Positions 14,688-24,463 of a stretch of 36,493 nt of DNA are shown piece after piece; position 1 is the first letter of the stretch, and every line of letters starts with the position of its first letter. The position numbers and the translations under genes are program-made. Source of the stretch: Gordonia shandongensis DSM 45094 (lineage in GTDB: Bacteria; Actinomycetota; Actinomycetes; Mycobacteriales; Mycobacteriaceae); the NCBI RefSeq assembly GCF_000423025.1, contig NZ_AUHE01000020.1, positions 1 through 36,493 on the forward strand, in the 5' to 3' direction. The notes under the pieces were generated by a model. It was given only the letters and a program-made list of their open reading frames with translations, ran no database searches and was not told the DNA's origin.

Positions 14688-15598
14688 GCGACGAACGCGT
14701 CTTCGAGGTTGTGGGCGGCGATCTCGACGTCGCGCGCGGCGGTGTGGGTGAGCAGATGCCGGGCGAGGACGTCGGAGTCCGCGAGCGACAGATACAACCG
14801 TCCGCCGCGCCGTTCGATCACCTGGAGGTCGGGGAACACGCGCAGCAGGTCGGGCAGCACGTCATCGTCCAGGACCGCCGACACGATGCGGCGGCTCGAC
14901 CGCGCACGGATCTCCGCGGTGGAACCGTCGGCGACCACCTCGCCGTGCGCGATCATGACGATCCGATCGGCGAACGCGTCGGCCTCCTCGAGGTAGTGGG
15001 TGGCGAACACGACGGTCCGGCCGCGCTGCGCGTCGGCACGCATCGCCGCCCAGAACGTCCGCCGCGATTCGACGTCCATCCCCGCGGTCGGCTCGTCCAA
15101 GACGATCAGGTCGGGGTCGGGCAGCAGGGCGAGCGCGAACTTGAGCCGCTGCTGCTCGCCGCCCGAGCACAGCGACACCTTGCGGTCACCGAGGTCGGCG
15201 ATGTCGGCGCGCCGCATCACCTCGTCCATGTCGGCTGCGCCGCGACCGTGCAGCGCGGCGATCGTGTGCACCGTCTCGGCGACGGTGAAGTCGTCGAGCA
15301 GTCCGCCGGTCTGCATCACCGCGGCGATCCGGCCGGCCCGTGCCGCCTCCCGCGGGTCCCGGCCGAACACGCGGACCCGACCGCTGTCGGGGGCACCGAG
15401 CCCGAGGACGATGTCGAGGGTCGTGGTCTTCCCCGCACCGTTGGGGCCGAGGAACGCCACCACCTCGCCCGGTTCGACCGTCAGGTCGATGCCGTTCACG
15501 GCGAGCACCGAATCGCCGCCGGTGCCGCGGAACCGTCTGGTGATGCCCTCCAGGTCGATGGCGGGGGCCGCTGCCGTGCTGAGGTGTGTCGTGTTCAT
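14666..15598 (-). CDS. ABC transporter ATP-binding protein
   Basis: A DrrA/CcmA-type ATPase of 310 residues. Visible motifs are Walker A GPNGAGKTTT, Q-loop AAVMQTGGLL, signature CSGGEQQRLKFALAL (Cys instead of the usual Leu in LSGGQ), Walker B LIVLDEPTAGMD, and H-loop VVFATHYLEEAD. The C-terminal part (about 220-310) is the regulatory extension common in drug exporters. The ATG at 15598 is preferred; one at 15607 is in frame. It is the first gene of the six-gene cluster, with the repeated ATGAC/GTCAT motif upstream. Pairing with the ABC-2 permease indicates export. Confidence 0.93.
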   Translation of the reverse strand: MNTTHLSTAAAPAIDLEGITRRFRGTGGDSVLAVNGIDLTVEPGEVVAFLGPNGAGKTTTLDIVLGLGAPDSGRVRVFGRDPREAARAGRIAAVMQTGGLLDDFTVAETVHTIAALHGRGAADMDEVMRRADIADLGDRKVSLCSGGEQQRLKFALALLPDPDLIVLDEPTAGMDVESRRTFWAAMRADAQRGRTVVFATHYLEEADAFADRIVMIAHGEVVADGSTAEIRARSSRRIVSAVLDDDVLPDLLRVFPDLQVIERRGGRLYLSLADSDVLARHLLTHTAARDVEIAAHNLEDAFVALTGDAS

Positions 15599-15642
15599 GC
15601 CCTTCACTGTGCTGCGCCGCCGGACGCCGCACCCGGAGCGGA

Positions 15643-15693
15643 TGTCATCATTCCGCCATGACGTCTGTCATGGTCGAGGGTCTGTCATGGTCG
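15643..15693 (-). promoter_or_regulatory. Repeated tgtcat/atgac motif upstream of the ABC operon
   Basis: tgtcat occurs at 15643, 15667 and 15684. ATGAC-gtct-GTCAT (15658-15671) is a perfect inverted repeat, and tctgtcatggtcg is directly repeated at 15664 and 15681 (17-bp spacing). The block lies 45-95 bp upstream of the ATPase ATG, where a response regulator would bind. Binding by the cluster's own NarL-type regulator is inference. Confidence 0.5.
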
Positions 15694-15704
15694 CCGGGCG
15701 CGAG

Positions 15705-16421
15705 TCAGTCTGTGTGACGCTCGTGGTCGACGACCCGCCAGCGCACCGAGGTCACCGCGGGTTCCAGTGACAGCTGACTGACGGCGGACTCCATCGCACG
15801 GTCGTCACGCCCCTCGTCGGAGACCAGCGTGGCACGGACCGCCACGGCGCCGTCCTCGGTGTTGCGGCTCCCGATCGCCTGCAGGTGCAGGTGGCTGCGG
15901 GTGAGTGCCTGCACCAGCATCACGCGCACGTGGGCCTCCGACTCGTCGCGCGTGACGGCGACGAACTCGTACTCGGCCGGGTCCTCCGAGGCCCCGGAGT
16001 CGGGCACCCTGTCGACGACGCGGCCCACCGAACGGAGGACGGTGTTCACCACGATGACGACCGCGGTGCCGAATGCGGCCGCCACGTACAGGCCGGCGCC
16101 CGCCAGCGCGCCCACCGCCGCCGAGCACCACAGGGTGGCGGCCGTGTTCAGTCCCCGCACCGTCAACCCGTCGCGCAGGATCACGCCGGCGCCGAGGAAA
16201 CCGATGCCCGAGACGATCTGGGCCGCCACTCGCGTCGGATCGCCGCCGACGAACCCCTCGGCCGACAGCACCACGAAGAGCGCGGAACCGACGGCGACCA
16301 GCGAGTTGGTGCGCAGTCCGGCCATACGCGCCCGATATTGACGCTCCAGTCCGATCAGCGTTCCGAGTCCGGCGCCCGCCAGCACCCGCAACATCATGTC
16401 CAGTGTCATGTGCATCCGCAC
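15705..16421 (-). CDS. MgtC/SapB family membrane protein
   Basis: A 238-residue protein. The N-terminal MgtC domain (1-140) has four to five membrane segments with the family signature GTLIGLERQYRARMAGLRTNSLVAVG and VSGIGFLGAGVILRDG. RGLNTAATLWCSAAVGALAG follows. The C-terminal cytoplasmic domain (about 150-238) resembles ACT-like regulatory domains of this family. MgtC supports growth at low magnesium and in macrophages in mycobacteria and Salmonella; many homologues have other roles. The start may be 16421 or an internal ATG at 16409. It ends 107 bp upstream of the ABC operon on the same strand, and no terminator is evident there. Confidence 0.9.
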   Translation of the reverse strand: MRMHMTLDMMLRVLAGAGLGTLIGLERQYRARMAGLRTNSLVAVGSALFVVLSAEGFVGGDPTRVAAQIVSGIGFLGAGVILRDGLTVRGLNTAATLWCSAAVGALAGAGLYVAAAFGTAVVIVVNTVLRSVGRVVDRVPDSGASEDPAEYEFVAVTRDESEAHVRVMLVQALTRSHLHLQAIGSRNTEDGAVAVRATLVSDEGRDDRAMESAVSQLSLEPAVTSVRWRVVDHERHTD

Positions 16422-16628
16422 CCCGTCCCCATCCCCGCGGCCTCCCCGCCGCGGTCACGCTCACCGTGGCACGGGGTACCGGGGCCTGCAACCGGAGACC
16501 GGGGCCCTCTAGCTGCCCCCGATCTCGTCGCCCCCGATCTCGTTGCCCGGGTCACACTCCGCGGGCACAATCGATGAACACCCCGATTCCGCGCCGAGCG
16601 GCATCGGTTCGGCGGCGAGAGGACAGCG

Positions 16629-17903
16629 ATGCGCGACACCACGTCCGTCTCGGTCCGCGTGCGCCGCGCGTACGAGGAGTTCCTCGCCGGCGCCCTCCCC
16701 GTCGACGGGGTGGTCCGCTCGCTCGTCCGGGACTCCTGGATCCGCTCGCGGAACCGGGGCGTCGACCCCGTCGACTCCGACCCCGGCACCGCGATGACCG
16801 ACGGCGACCTCGAGGAGTACCGGTCGGCGCACCGTCTCGCCGTCGTGCGTCCGCTCGTCCAGTCGCTGATGCTCGACGACATCGCCGGCGCCGGCGTCGT
16901 CGTCGCCCTCACCGACCGCCACGGGCGACTGCTGTGGGTGGAGGGCGATCACAGCGCACGCGACGCCGCGGCCCGAATCAACTTCGTCGAGGGGTCGGTG
17001 TGGAGCGAGGAGACGGTGGGGACCAATGCGCCCGGTCTCGCGCTGACAGTCGACCACGGCGTACAGATCATCGGGCCCGAGCACTTCTCCGGACCGGTCC
17101 AGCAGTGGAACTGCGCCGCGGCCCCGGTCCACGACCCGGTGACCGGCGAGACGCTCGGCGTCATCGACGTGACCGGCGGACCGGCGGCGGCCGTGCCGTT
17201 CGCGCTCGCCGCCGTCCGGTCGGTGGTCGCGGCCGTGGAACGCGAACTACGCACGCGCGCCGTCGACCTCGCCGCACCCGAAACGTTCTCCCCCGGTTCG
17301 TCGGCCACGCCGATGCGACGCCTCACCGTCCTCGACGACGGTCCCGCCCGCTGGCGGCAGGCCGGAACGGCGCCGCGCCCGCTCTCCCCGCGCCACGCCG
17401 AGATCCTGATCCTGCTGCAGTCGTACCCCGAGGGGCTCGGCACCGAGCAGCTCGCGACGATGCTCTCCGACGACGGCCTCGGCGCCGTGACCGTGCGCGC
17501 CGAGATCTCCCGCCTCCGCCGCGACCTCGGCGACATCGTGGCCTCCCGCCCCTACCGGCTGACGGTCGAGATCGGCTCCGATCTCGACGACGTGCGGCGG
17601 ATGATCTCCGCCGGTGAACTCGCGGCCGCCGTCCACGCTCTCGGCCGCGGCGGGCTCCTCGCCGAATCGTTGGCTCCGGGTATCACCGAGGTCTTCGACG
17701 AGGTCCTCGAAGACCTCCGATCGTCCATGTTCGGCGCCGGCGACGTCGTCGCCCTCGGCGCCTGGGTCGCGTCCCCGCACGGGCGCGACGACATCACGGC
17801 CTGGCGCGGACTCGCCCAAAGGCTTCCCGTCGGCCACCCGGACCGCGCCGTCGCCGAAGGTCGCGCGCGTCTCCTCGACCGCCGCTTCGGCGTCACCCGC
17901 TGA
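16629..17903 (+). CDS. GAF-domain transcriptional regulator of the aldehyde dehydrogenase
   Basis: A 424-residue regulator with an AcoR-like N-terminal part: [14 protein letters not shown] (30-47), then a GAF sensor domain (about 75-200) with the signature [15 protein letters not shown] and [19 protein letters not shown]. There is no AAA+ domain; instead a winged-helix region (about 250-320, [27 protein letters not shown]) binds DNA. This domain set is common next to actinobacterial aldehyde dehydrogenases. Ribosome site GAGAGGA lies at 16616-16622. It is followed by the dehydrogenase gene after 116 bp containing an 8-bp inverted repeat that may be its operator. The effector (an aldehyde, alcohol or phenolic) is not known. 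Confidence 0.87.
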   Translation: MRDTTSVSVRVRRAYEEFLAGALPVDGVVRSLVRDSWIRSRNRGVDPVDSDPGTAMTDGDLEEYRSAHRLAVVRPLVQSLMLDDIAGAGVVVALTDRHGRLLWVEGDHSARDAAARINFVEGSVWSEETVGTNAPGLALTVDHGVQIIGPEHFSGPVQQWNCAAAPVHDPVTGETLGVIDVTGGPAAAVPFALAAVRSVVAAVERELRTRAVDLAAPETFSPGSSATPMRRLTVLDDGPARWRQAGTAPRPLSPRHAEILILLQSYPEGLGTEQLATMLSDDGLGAVTVRAEISRLRRDLGDIVASRPYRLTVEIGSDLDDVRRMISAGELAAAVHALGRGGLLAESLAPGITEVFDEVLEDLRSSMFGAGDVVALGAWVASPHGRDDITAWRGLAQRLPVGHPDRAVAEGRARLLDRRFGVTR

Positions 17904-17929
17904 ACCCCGCGCGCCGACCGCATCTGCGC

Positions 17930-17969
17930 TGCAACGTGTCTGCAACCACACGACGCCTACCGTGTGGTG
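17930..17969 (+). promoter_or_regulatory. Candidate operator before aldehyde dehydrogenase
   Basis: ACCACACG (17946-17953) and CGTGTGGT (17962-17969) form a perfect 8-bp inverted repeat with an 8-bp centre. Just upstream, ctgcaac is directly repeated at 17930 and 17941, 11 bp apart. There is no T run, so this is more likely a protein site than a terminator. Binding by the GAF regulator is inference. Confidence 0.55.
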
Positions 17970-18019
17970 TACCTCACCGAAAGAGTTCGCAGCCGCAGAG
18001 TCTGCAGAAGGAGTACCCC

Positions 18020-19543
<1,524 letters not shown>

Positions 19544-19554
19544 GCCGGCCTGAC

Positions 19555-19977
19555 ATGTCTGAGACCGCAGCTGCTGAACGCGTGGTCGCCACCGACTCCG
19601 CCGTGGAGCTCCTGACCAAGCTGTCGGAGCTCCACGGCGGGCTCATGATGCATCAGTCCGGTGGCTGCTGCGACGGTTCCGCGCCCATGTGCTATCCGGT
19701 CGGCGAGTATCGGATCGGTCAGCGCGACGTCCTCCTCGGCGAGGTCGAGCTGCCCGATCCGCTGCCGCCGGTCCGGGTCTGGATCAACGGCGACCAGTTC
19801 GAATTGTGGAAGCACACCCAGCTGATTCTGGATGTGGTTCCCGGACGGGGGTCGGGATTCTCGCTGGAGGCCCCCGAGGGACTGCGCTTCCTGTCCCGGT
19901 CCCGGGTGTTCACCGACGAGGAGAATGCTCGGCTCGACGCATCACCGCCGCGTACGGGCGCCGACTTCGACGACTGA
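19555..19977 (+). CDS. DUF779 family protein
   Basis: A 140-residue protein with the DUF779 core: LSELHGGLMMHQSGGCCDGS, APMCYPVGEYRIG, DVLLGEV and QFELWKHTQLILDVVPGRG. The GGCCDG..MC cysteines look suited to metal binding or redox. The function is not established, but the family occurs beside aldehyde dehydrogenases, as here (11-bp gap, same strand), so a role in aldehyde metabolism is likely. The ATG at 19555 gives the full domain; the frame is open further upstream inside the dehydrogenase gene, without coding character. Confidence 0.88.
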   Translation: MSETAAAERVVATDSAVELLTKLSELHGGLMMHQSGGCCDGSAPMCYPVGEYRIGQRDVLLGEVELPDPLPPVRVWINGDQFELWKHTQLILDVVPGRGSGFSLEAPEGLRFLSRSRVFTDEENARLDASPPRTGADFDD

Positions 19978-20004
19978 CCGCCCGCCCCTGCCTCGACGGT
20001 TCTT

Positions 20005-21030
20005 CTAGCCGGCCAGGGCGACACCGCCCAGGGCGACCCCCGCGACGAGGATCGTGCCGAGCAGCGCCTGCGCGAACGGTCGCCACCCGACCCCGCGCAT
20101 CACCGACGCCCGCACCCCCATCCCCAGGGCCGACATGGCGATGGTCAGCAACGCCACCTGCACGTGATGCCCGACGTCGACGACCACGTCGGGAAGGACT
20201 CCGGTCGAGCGGATCACCGCGCAGGCGATGAAGCCGATGACGAACAGCGGCACGATCGGCGGCCGGCTCCCCGCCTCACCGGTGAGGCGGCGTTGCCGGA
20301 TGCTCAGCACGGTCACCACCGGCGCGAGCATCAGCACGCGGGCGAGCTTCACGATCACCGCGAGGGTCAACGCACCGCCGCCGATCATCCCGCCCGCAGC
20401 CACGACCTGTGCGACCTCGTGGATCGACCCGCCGGCCCACAGTCCCGCGAGCCGATCCGACAGCCCCATCGCGTGGGCCGCCAGCGGGACCGTCGGAATC
20501 ATGAGCGTCCCGAAGATCACGACCGTCCCGACCGCGGTCGCCGTGTCCTCGTCGTCGGCCTCCACCACGCCGTCGACGGCGGCGACGGCCGCGGCCCCGC
20601 AGATCGACATGCCGCAGGCGATCAGGAGGCGCCGCGCGAACGGGAGGCCGAGGGCCCTGCCGATGAGGAGCCCGCCGCCGATCCCGACGGCGACGATCGC
20701 AACGACGACGGCGATCATCCCGACGCCGAGGCCGAGGACGTCACCGAGGACGAGTTGCAGGCCGAGAACGGCGACGCCGACCCGGAGGAGCGTCTTCGCC
20801 GAGAACGCCACACCGGGCGCACAGGCGGCCGGAATGCGGACGACGTTGGCCAGGATCGCGCCGAGCACGATCGCCAGGAGCAATGGACTCGCCGCCGGGA
20901 CCGCGAGGTTGACGCCCATCGAGACGAGCGCGATGGCCACGCAGACGGCGACACCGGGGAGCAGTGGACGCAGCCGGCGTCGTCGATGGTCCTCGGTGGG
21001 GGCTGAGGTCGTCGCTGTCATGTCGTCCAC
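20005..21030 (-). CDS. YeiH/UPF0324 family membrane protein (putative sulfonate/sulfate exporter)
   Basis: A 341-residue protein with about ten membrane segments. Conserved family blocks: SPLLLAIVLGAILANV, AKTLLRVGVAVLGLQLVLGDV, LLIACGMSICGAAAVAAVDGV, AVGTVVIFGTLMIPTVPL and GLWAGGSIHEVAQVVAAGG. The ISICGxxA and GxSIHE segments are hallmarks of YeiH proteins. The substrate is not firmly known. The gene is divergent from a LysR gene, the same arrangement as yeiE-yeiH in Escherichia coli, so the LysR protein very likely controls it. It ends 27 bp after the convergent DUF779 gene. Confidence 0.9.
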   Translation of the reverse strand: MDDMTATTSAPTEDHRRRRLRPLLPGVAVCVAIALVSMGVNLAVPAASPLLLAIVLGAILANVVRIPAACAPGVAFSAKTLLRVGVAVLGLQLVLGDVLGLGVGMIAVVVAIVAVGIGGGLLIGRALGLPFARRLLIACGMSICGAAAVAAVDGVVEADDEDTATAVGTVVIFGTLMIPTVPLAAHAMGLSDRLAGLWAGGSIHEVAQVVAAGGMIGGGALTLAVIVKLARVLMLAPVVTVLSIRQRRLTGEAGSRPPIVPLFVIGFIACAVIRSTGVLPDVVVDVGHHVQVALLTIAMSALGMGVRASVMRGVGWRPFAQALLGTILVAGVALGGVALAG

Positions 21031-21070
21031 GGTCGCGTGAACCGCCGCGGAGCAGTAGCCCCCATCGCGA

Positions 21071-21095
21071 CATACGCCTATGCAGATTCGATATG
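21071..21095. promoter_or_regulatory. CATA/TATG repeats between yeiH-like and lysR genes
   Basis: CATA-cgcc-TATG (21071-21082) is a perfect inverted repeat, and a second TATG at 21092 makes a wider dyad with the first CATA. The AT-rich patch lies in the 132-bp divergent region, 41 bp before the minus-strand ATG. It is a plausible LysR site or overlapping promoter; this is inference from position and symmetry. Confidence 0.45.
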
Positions 21096-21162
21096 ACAGC
21101 AGGTCACCGATTCGTCCCGATGACGGTTTCTGGTGAGATTCGGTCCGGTAGTCTCGGCGCCT

Positions 21163-22061
21163 GTGGATCTCCGCTCACTCGACCTGCTCGCCCTGGCCAT
21201 CCTCGTCGGCGTGGACGACCACGGCAGTCTCAGCGCGGCGGCACGCGAACAGGGGATCGCCCAACCCAACGCCAGCCGGGCGCTCGCACGCCTCGAACGC
21301 CGGCTCGGCGTGACCCTCGTGGAACGCGTGACGACCGGATCGCGACTGACCCCGCAGGGGACGGTCCTCGTGCACTGGGCACGACAGGTCGTCACCGACG
21401 TCGCCGAGATGCTCGACGTGGCGGCCGGGATGCGGTCGGACGCCGCCGCCGAGGTGACCGTGAACGCGTCGATGACCGTGGCGGAACATCTGATCCCCCG
21501 TTGGCTCGGATTCTTCCGCACTGAGAATCCCGAGACGACGGTCCACCTGCGGGTCCAGAACTCGTCGGCCGTGTGCGACGCCGTCGCCGACGGTGAGTGC
21601 GACCTCGGGTTCACCGAGGGACCGTCGATCCCGGCGGGGCTGCACAGTGCGGTCGTCGCCCGTGACCGGCTGGTCGTCGTGGTCGCCGCCGGCCACCCGT
21701 GGGCGCGGCGGAGCGAGCCGCTGGACATCGCCGAACTCGCCGCCACCCCGCTCCTGGTCCGCGAACCGGGGTCGGGCACCCGCACCACCCTCGACGTCGA
21801 ACTCGAGGGCCACGAGCGTCCCGAGCCGATCCTCGAACTCGGCAGCAGTGCGGCCATCCGGACCGCCGTCTCGGGCGGAATGGGGCCGGCCGTGCTGAGC
21901 ACCCTCGCCGTCGACGAGCAGGTCCGGTCCGGTGAACTCCGGATCGTCGACGTCGACGGACTCGACCTCTCCCGCCTGTTGCACGCGGTGTGGCGGCCGC
22001 CGAAGGAGTTGCGGGCCCCGCCGCCGACCTCGTCCGCATCGCCCGGCGGGCCGGACGGTGA
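21163..22061 (+). CDS. LysR regulator of YeiH, frameshifted near its 3' end
   Basis: An N-terminal helix-turn-helix (DHGSLSAAAREQGIAQPNASRALARLERRLG) and a substrate-binding domain (about 90-290). It starts at a GTG (21163), with no clear ribosome site. In the given sequence the frame does not stop at a normal length but runs to 22734 through the FUSC gene. Adding one C to the run CCCC at 22016-22019 restores the expected end, LRAPAADLVRIARRAGR, and a TGA at 22059-22061 that overlaps the FUSC GTG as GTGA. So either a base is missing in the assembly or the gene has a real late frameshift. The DNA-binding and most of the effector domain are unaffected. Confidence 0.82.
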
Positions 22062-23671
22062 CCCCGGACGTCCGACCGCCGCGTCGACCGCGTGCCGCCG
22101 CACTCCTGTGGACACGACCGTCGACCCGCGGCCGATGGGCGCCGGCTGTCCGCACCGGGGTGGCGTTCGCGCTGCCCGCGCTGGTGCTCCTCGCGGCCGG
22201 GCACGGCAGCGACTCGGTGCTCGCCGCGCTCGGCTCGTTCGCCGTCCTCTACGGCGAGAAGCGCCCGTATCTGATCCGGTGGCGGGTCATCACCACGACC
22301 GGCGTCCTGCTGGTCGCGACCGCCGCGGCCTTCGGCTGGATCGGCGCCTGGGTGGGCGCCGAACCGGCGCTGGTCCGGGAGTTGACGATGGTCGGTGCGC
22401 TCGGCGTCCTCACCGCGGCCGGCGTGTTCGTGGTGATCGCGCTCCGCCTCGGCCCGCCCGGCCCGTTCTTCCTCGTCCTCGTCGGCGGTGTCGCCGTCCT
22501 CACCGGCCGTCACGGGATGTCGCCCTGGACCCTCGTCGTGTTCACGGCGGCCGGCTCACTGTCCGCCCTCGTCGTGAGCATGGCGCCGATGCTGCTGCGA
22601 CCACGGGGGCCGGAGGAGGCCGCGACCGAGGCGGCACTGGCGATCAGCGAACGGTTCCTCGCCGCCGGCGCCGGCCCCGCACACCACGACGGTGTGGCGT
22701 CGTCGACCCTCAACGCGTGGTCGGTGCTCCATGACGCCGCGCAAGCCGACAGCGATCTCGCCGCCCGACTCTGGCGGACCCACCATCGCGTTCACGGAAA
22801 CGAGCGGGCCGGGATCCTCGTGGCGCCGCTTCCCCGCCCGGACGTGCTCCGCAGACTCCGGTTCGCCGGTCACCGGTGGAGCCACGCGACGATCAGCACC
22901 GCCCGGGGCACCGCGTCGGCGGTCGCCGCGGGCGCGATCTCGGTGGCGGCGGGCCTCGGGCGTCCCGACTGGGCCGTCATGGGTGCGGTCCTCGTGCTGC
23001 AGCTGGGCCCCGACCGGATCCGCGGGACCGTGCGGGGTGCGCACCGCATGATCGGGACCCTCGCGGGACTCTGTCTGTTCGCGGTCCTGCACGCCCTCGA
23101 TCTGCACACCGGGTGGTTGATCGCGGTCCTGGCCGTCCTGAACGTGCTCATCGAACTGACCGTCACGACGAACTACGCACTGGCCGTCACGTTCATCACG
23201 CCGCTGGCCCTGTTGATGGGGTCGTCGCCGGTGCCGCTCGGTCAGCAGATGACCGACCGCGTCGTCGAGACCCTCATCGGGGTGGCTCTCGCCGTCACCT
23301 CACTGTGGCTCATGCTGCCGCGCGCCCACCGCACCACGGTGCGCGCCGCGGATGCCGCGGCCCGCGCGGTGTGCCGGTCGGTGGTCGAACACGCATCGGT
23401 CGACGCCGTCGACTCGCCGAGCGTTCGCACCGATCGACGCGACCTGGTGTGGCTGCTGTTGGAGGCCGACACCGCGGCCGCCGACAGCGCCAACGACGAG
23501 CCGCGGTGGGCGACCGACTACTGGCCGACGCACCTGCTCAATCGCAGCGTCGGCTACGACACCCTCACGGCCTGCTGGCGCGCCGGGGAGGGCAGACCGC
23601 TGCCCGCGGCGGTGAGTGCGGGGCTCACGACACGCATCGACGCACTCGATCCGCCCGCCGACGCCCGATAG
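22058..23671 (+). CDS. FUSC-family membrane protein (aromatic acid exporter-like)
   Basis: A 537-residue protein with two similar membrane bundles (about residues 30-170 and 290-430), each followed by a cytoplasmic region, the architecture of FUSC/AaeB-type exporters. DSVLAALGSFAVLYGEKRPY and DWAVMGAVLVLQLGPDRIRGTVRGAHRMIGTLAG are the conserved blocks of the two halves. It starts with a GTG overlapping the restored lysR stop (GTGA), which implies translational coupling. It is therefore probably part of the LysR regulon together with YeiH. The exported compound is unknown. It ends 6 bp before the convergent gene at 23678. Confidence 0.88.
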   Translation: MTPDVRPPRRPRAAALLWTRPSTRGRWAPAVRTGVAFALPALVLLAAGHGSDSVLAALGSFAVLYGEKRPYLIRWRVITTTGVLLVATAAAFGWIGAWVGAEPALVRELTMVGALGVLTAAGVFVVIALRLGPPGPFFLVLVGGVAVLTGRHGMSPWTLVVFTAAGSLSALVVSMAPMLLRPRGPEEAATEAALAISERFLAAGAGPAHHDGVASSTLNAWSVLHDAAQADSDLAARLWRTHHRVHGNERAGILVAPLPRPDVLRRLRFAGHRWSHATISTARGTASAVAAGAISVAAGLGRPDWAVMGAVLVLQLGPDRIRGTVRGAHRMIGTLAGLCLFAVLHALDLHTGWLIAVLAVLNVLIELTVTTNYALAVTFITPLALLMGSSPVPLGQQMTDRVVETLIGVALAVTSLWLMLPRAHRTTVRAADAAARAVCRSVVEHASVDAVDSPSVRTDRRDLVWLLLEADTAAADSANDEPRWATDYWPTHLLNRSVGYDTLTACWRAGEGRPLPAAVSAGLTTRIDALDPPADAR

Positions 23672-23677
23672 CGTCGG

Positions 23678-24454
23678 TCATCTCCGCTTCCGGCGTCCGC
23701 CACTGCGCCCGCCGCTCCGCCTGCCGGTCGGGCCGCGCCGGGGATCGGCTGCTTCGCGATTCGCTCGGCGCGCCGCAGCCTTCTGCCGTGCCGTCCGTTT
23801 CGGCTGGTCGGCGTTCTGGCCGCGCGACGATCCCGGACGTCGTCCCCGGACGATGCCCACCAGTTCGTCCGCGAGGTCGGAGGTCGGCGACGGCCACACC
23901 AATCCCACGCGGCTGACGGGTGCGTCGGTGATCGGACGGTAGACGAGGTCGCGGCGATGGTGGAGTCGCGCCAACGATTGCGGAACCGCGAGGACCCCGA
24001 CGCCCGCGGCGACGAGTTCGACCGCATCGGCGGTGGTGGCCGGGCGATGATCGACCACCGCGCCGGGAGCCGCGACCCACTGCAGGGGGTCGTCGAGCGG
24101 CATCAGGAACTGTTCGTCGGCCACATCGGCGAGCGTCAACTCGTCGCCCAGCGTCAGGTAGTGGTCCTTGCCGACGACGAGCACCGTGGTCTCCTCGTAC
24201 AGTTCGATGACGTGATGGCGGCCCGGGTCGAGGGCGTCGGTGTCGACGGGAATCCGGGTGAGGGCGGCCTCCACCTCCCCGCACGCCAGGGCGGCGATGC
24301 TCTCGTCCACCGTGCACGCGATGAGCTGCAGTGCCACGTCCGGCAGTCGCTCCGCCCAGACGCGGGCCCATTTACCGGGCGTCGCCCCCGGCACATAGGC
24401 CAGCCGGAAGGCCCCGGCTTCTCGATCGCCGGCTTCTCGCTGCTCGTCGTCCAC
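23678..24454 (-). CDS. LysR-type substrate-binding domain without DNA-binding domain, basic tail
   Basis: A 258-residue protein starting at a GTG (24454). Residues 15-205 form a LysR effector domain: FRLAYVPGATPGKWARVW, ESIAALACGEVEAALTR, AVELVAAGVGVLAVPQSLARLHHRRDLVYRPI. There is no helix-turn-helix in the frame or upstream; 9 bp away is the stop of another gene. The last ~50 residues are very basic (KRTARQKAAARRANRE, then RRSGGRSGGRRKRR) and could bind nucleic acid. Similar HTH-less proteins with basic tails are known to me from actinobacteria, so this is probably a genuine form rather than a fragment. The ligand and role are unknown. It is likely co-transcribed with the fusion gene upstream. 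Confidence 0.8.
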   Translation of the reverse strand: MDDEQREAGDREAGAFRLAYVPGATPGKWARVWAERLPDVALQLIACTVDESIAALACGEVEAALTRIPVDTDALDPGRHHVIELYEETTVLVVGKDHYLTLGDELTLADVADEQFLMPLDDPLQWVAAPGAVVDHRPATTADAVELVAAGVGVLAVPQSLARLHHRRDLVYRPITDAPVSRVGLVWPSPTSDLADELVGIVRGRRPGSSRGQNADQPKRTARQKAAARRANREAADPRRGPTGRRSGGRSGGRRKRR

Positions 24455-24463
24455 TCGGTCAGG

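Noticed and set aside
11952..15661. Very long plus-strand open frames across the ABC/DesKR cluster
   Set aside because: Arg/His/Gly/Asp-rich translations without any motif; typical antisense shadows in high-GC DNA.
21133..22734. A 533-residue LysR-like protein as a single long gene
   Set aside because: After about residue 295 the translation loses all coding character and overlaps the FUSC gene in another frame; a one-base shift restores a normal end.
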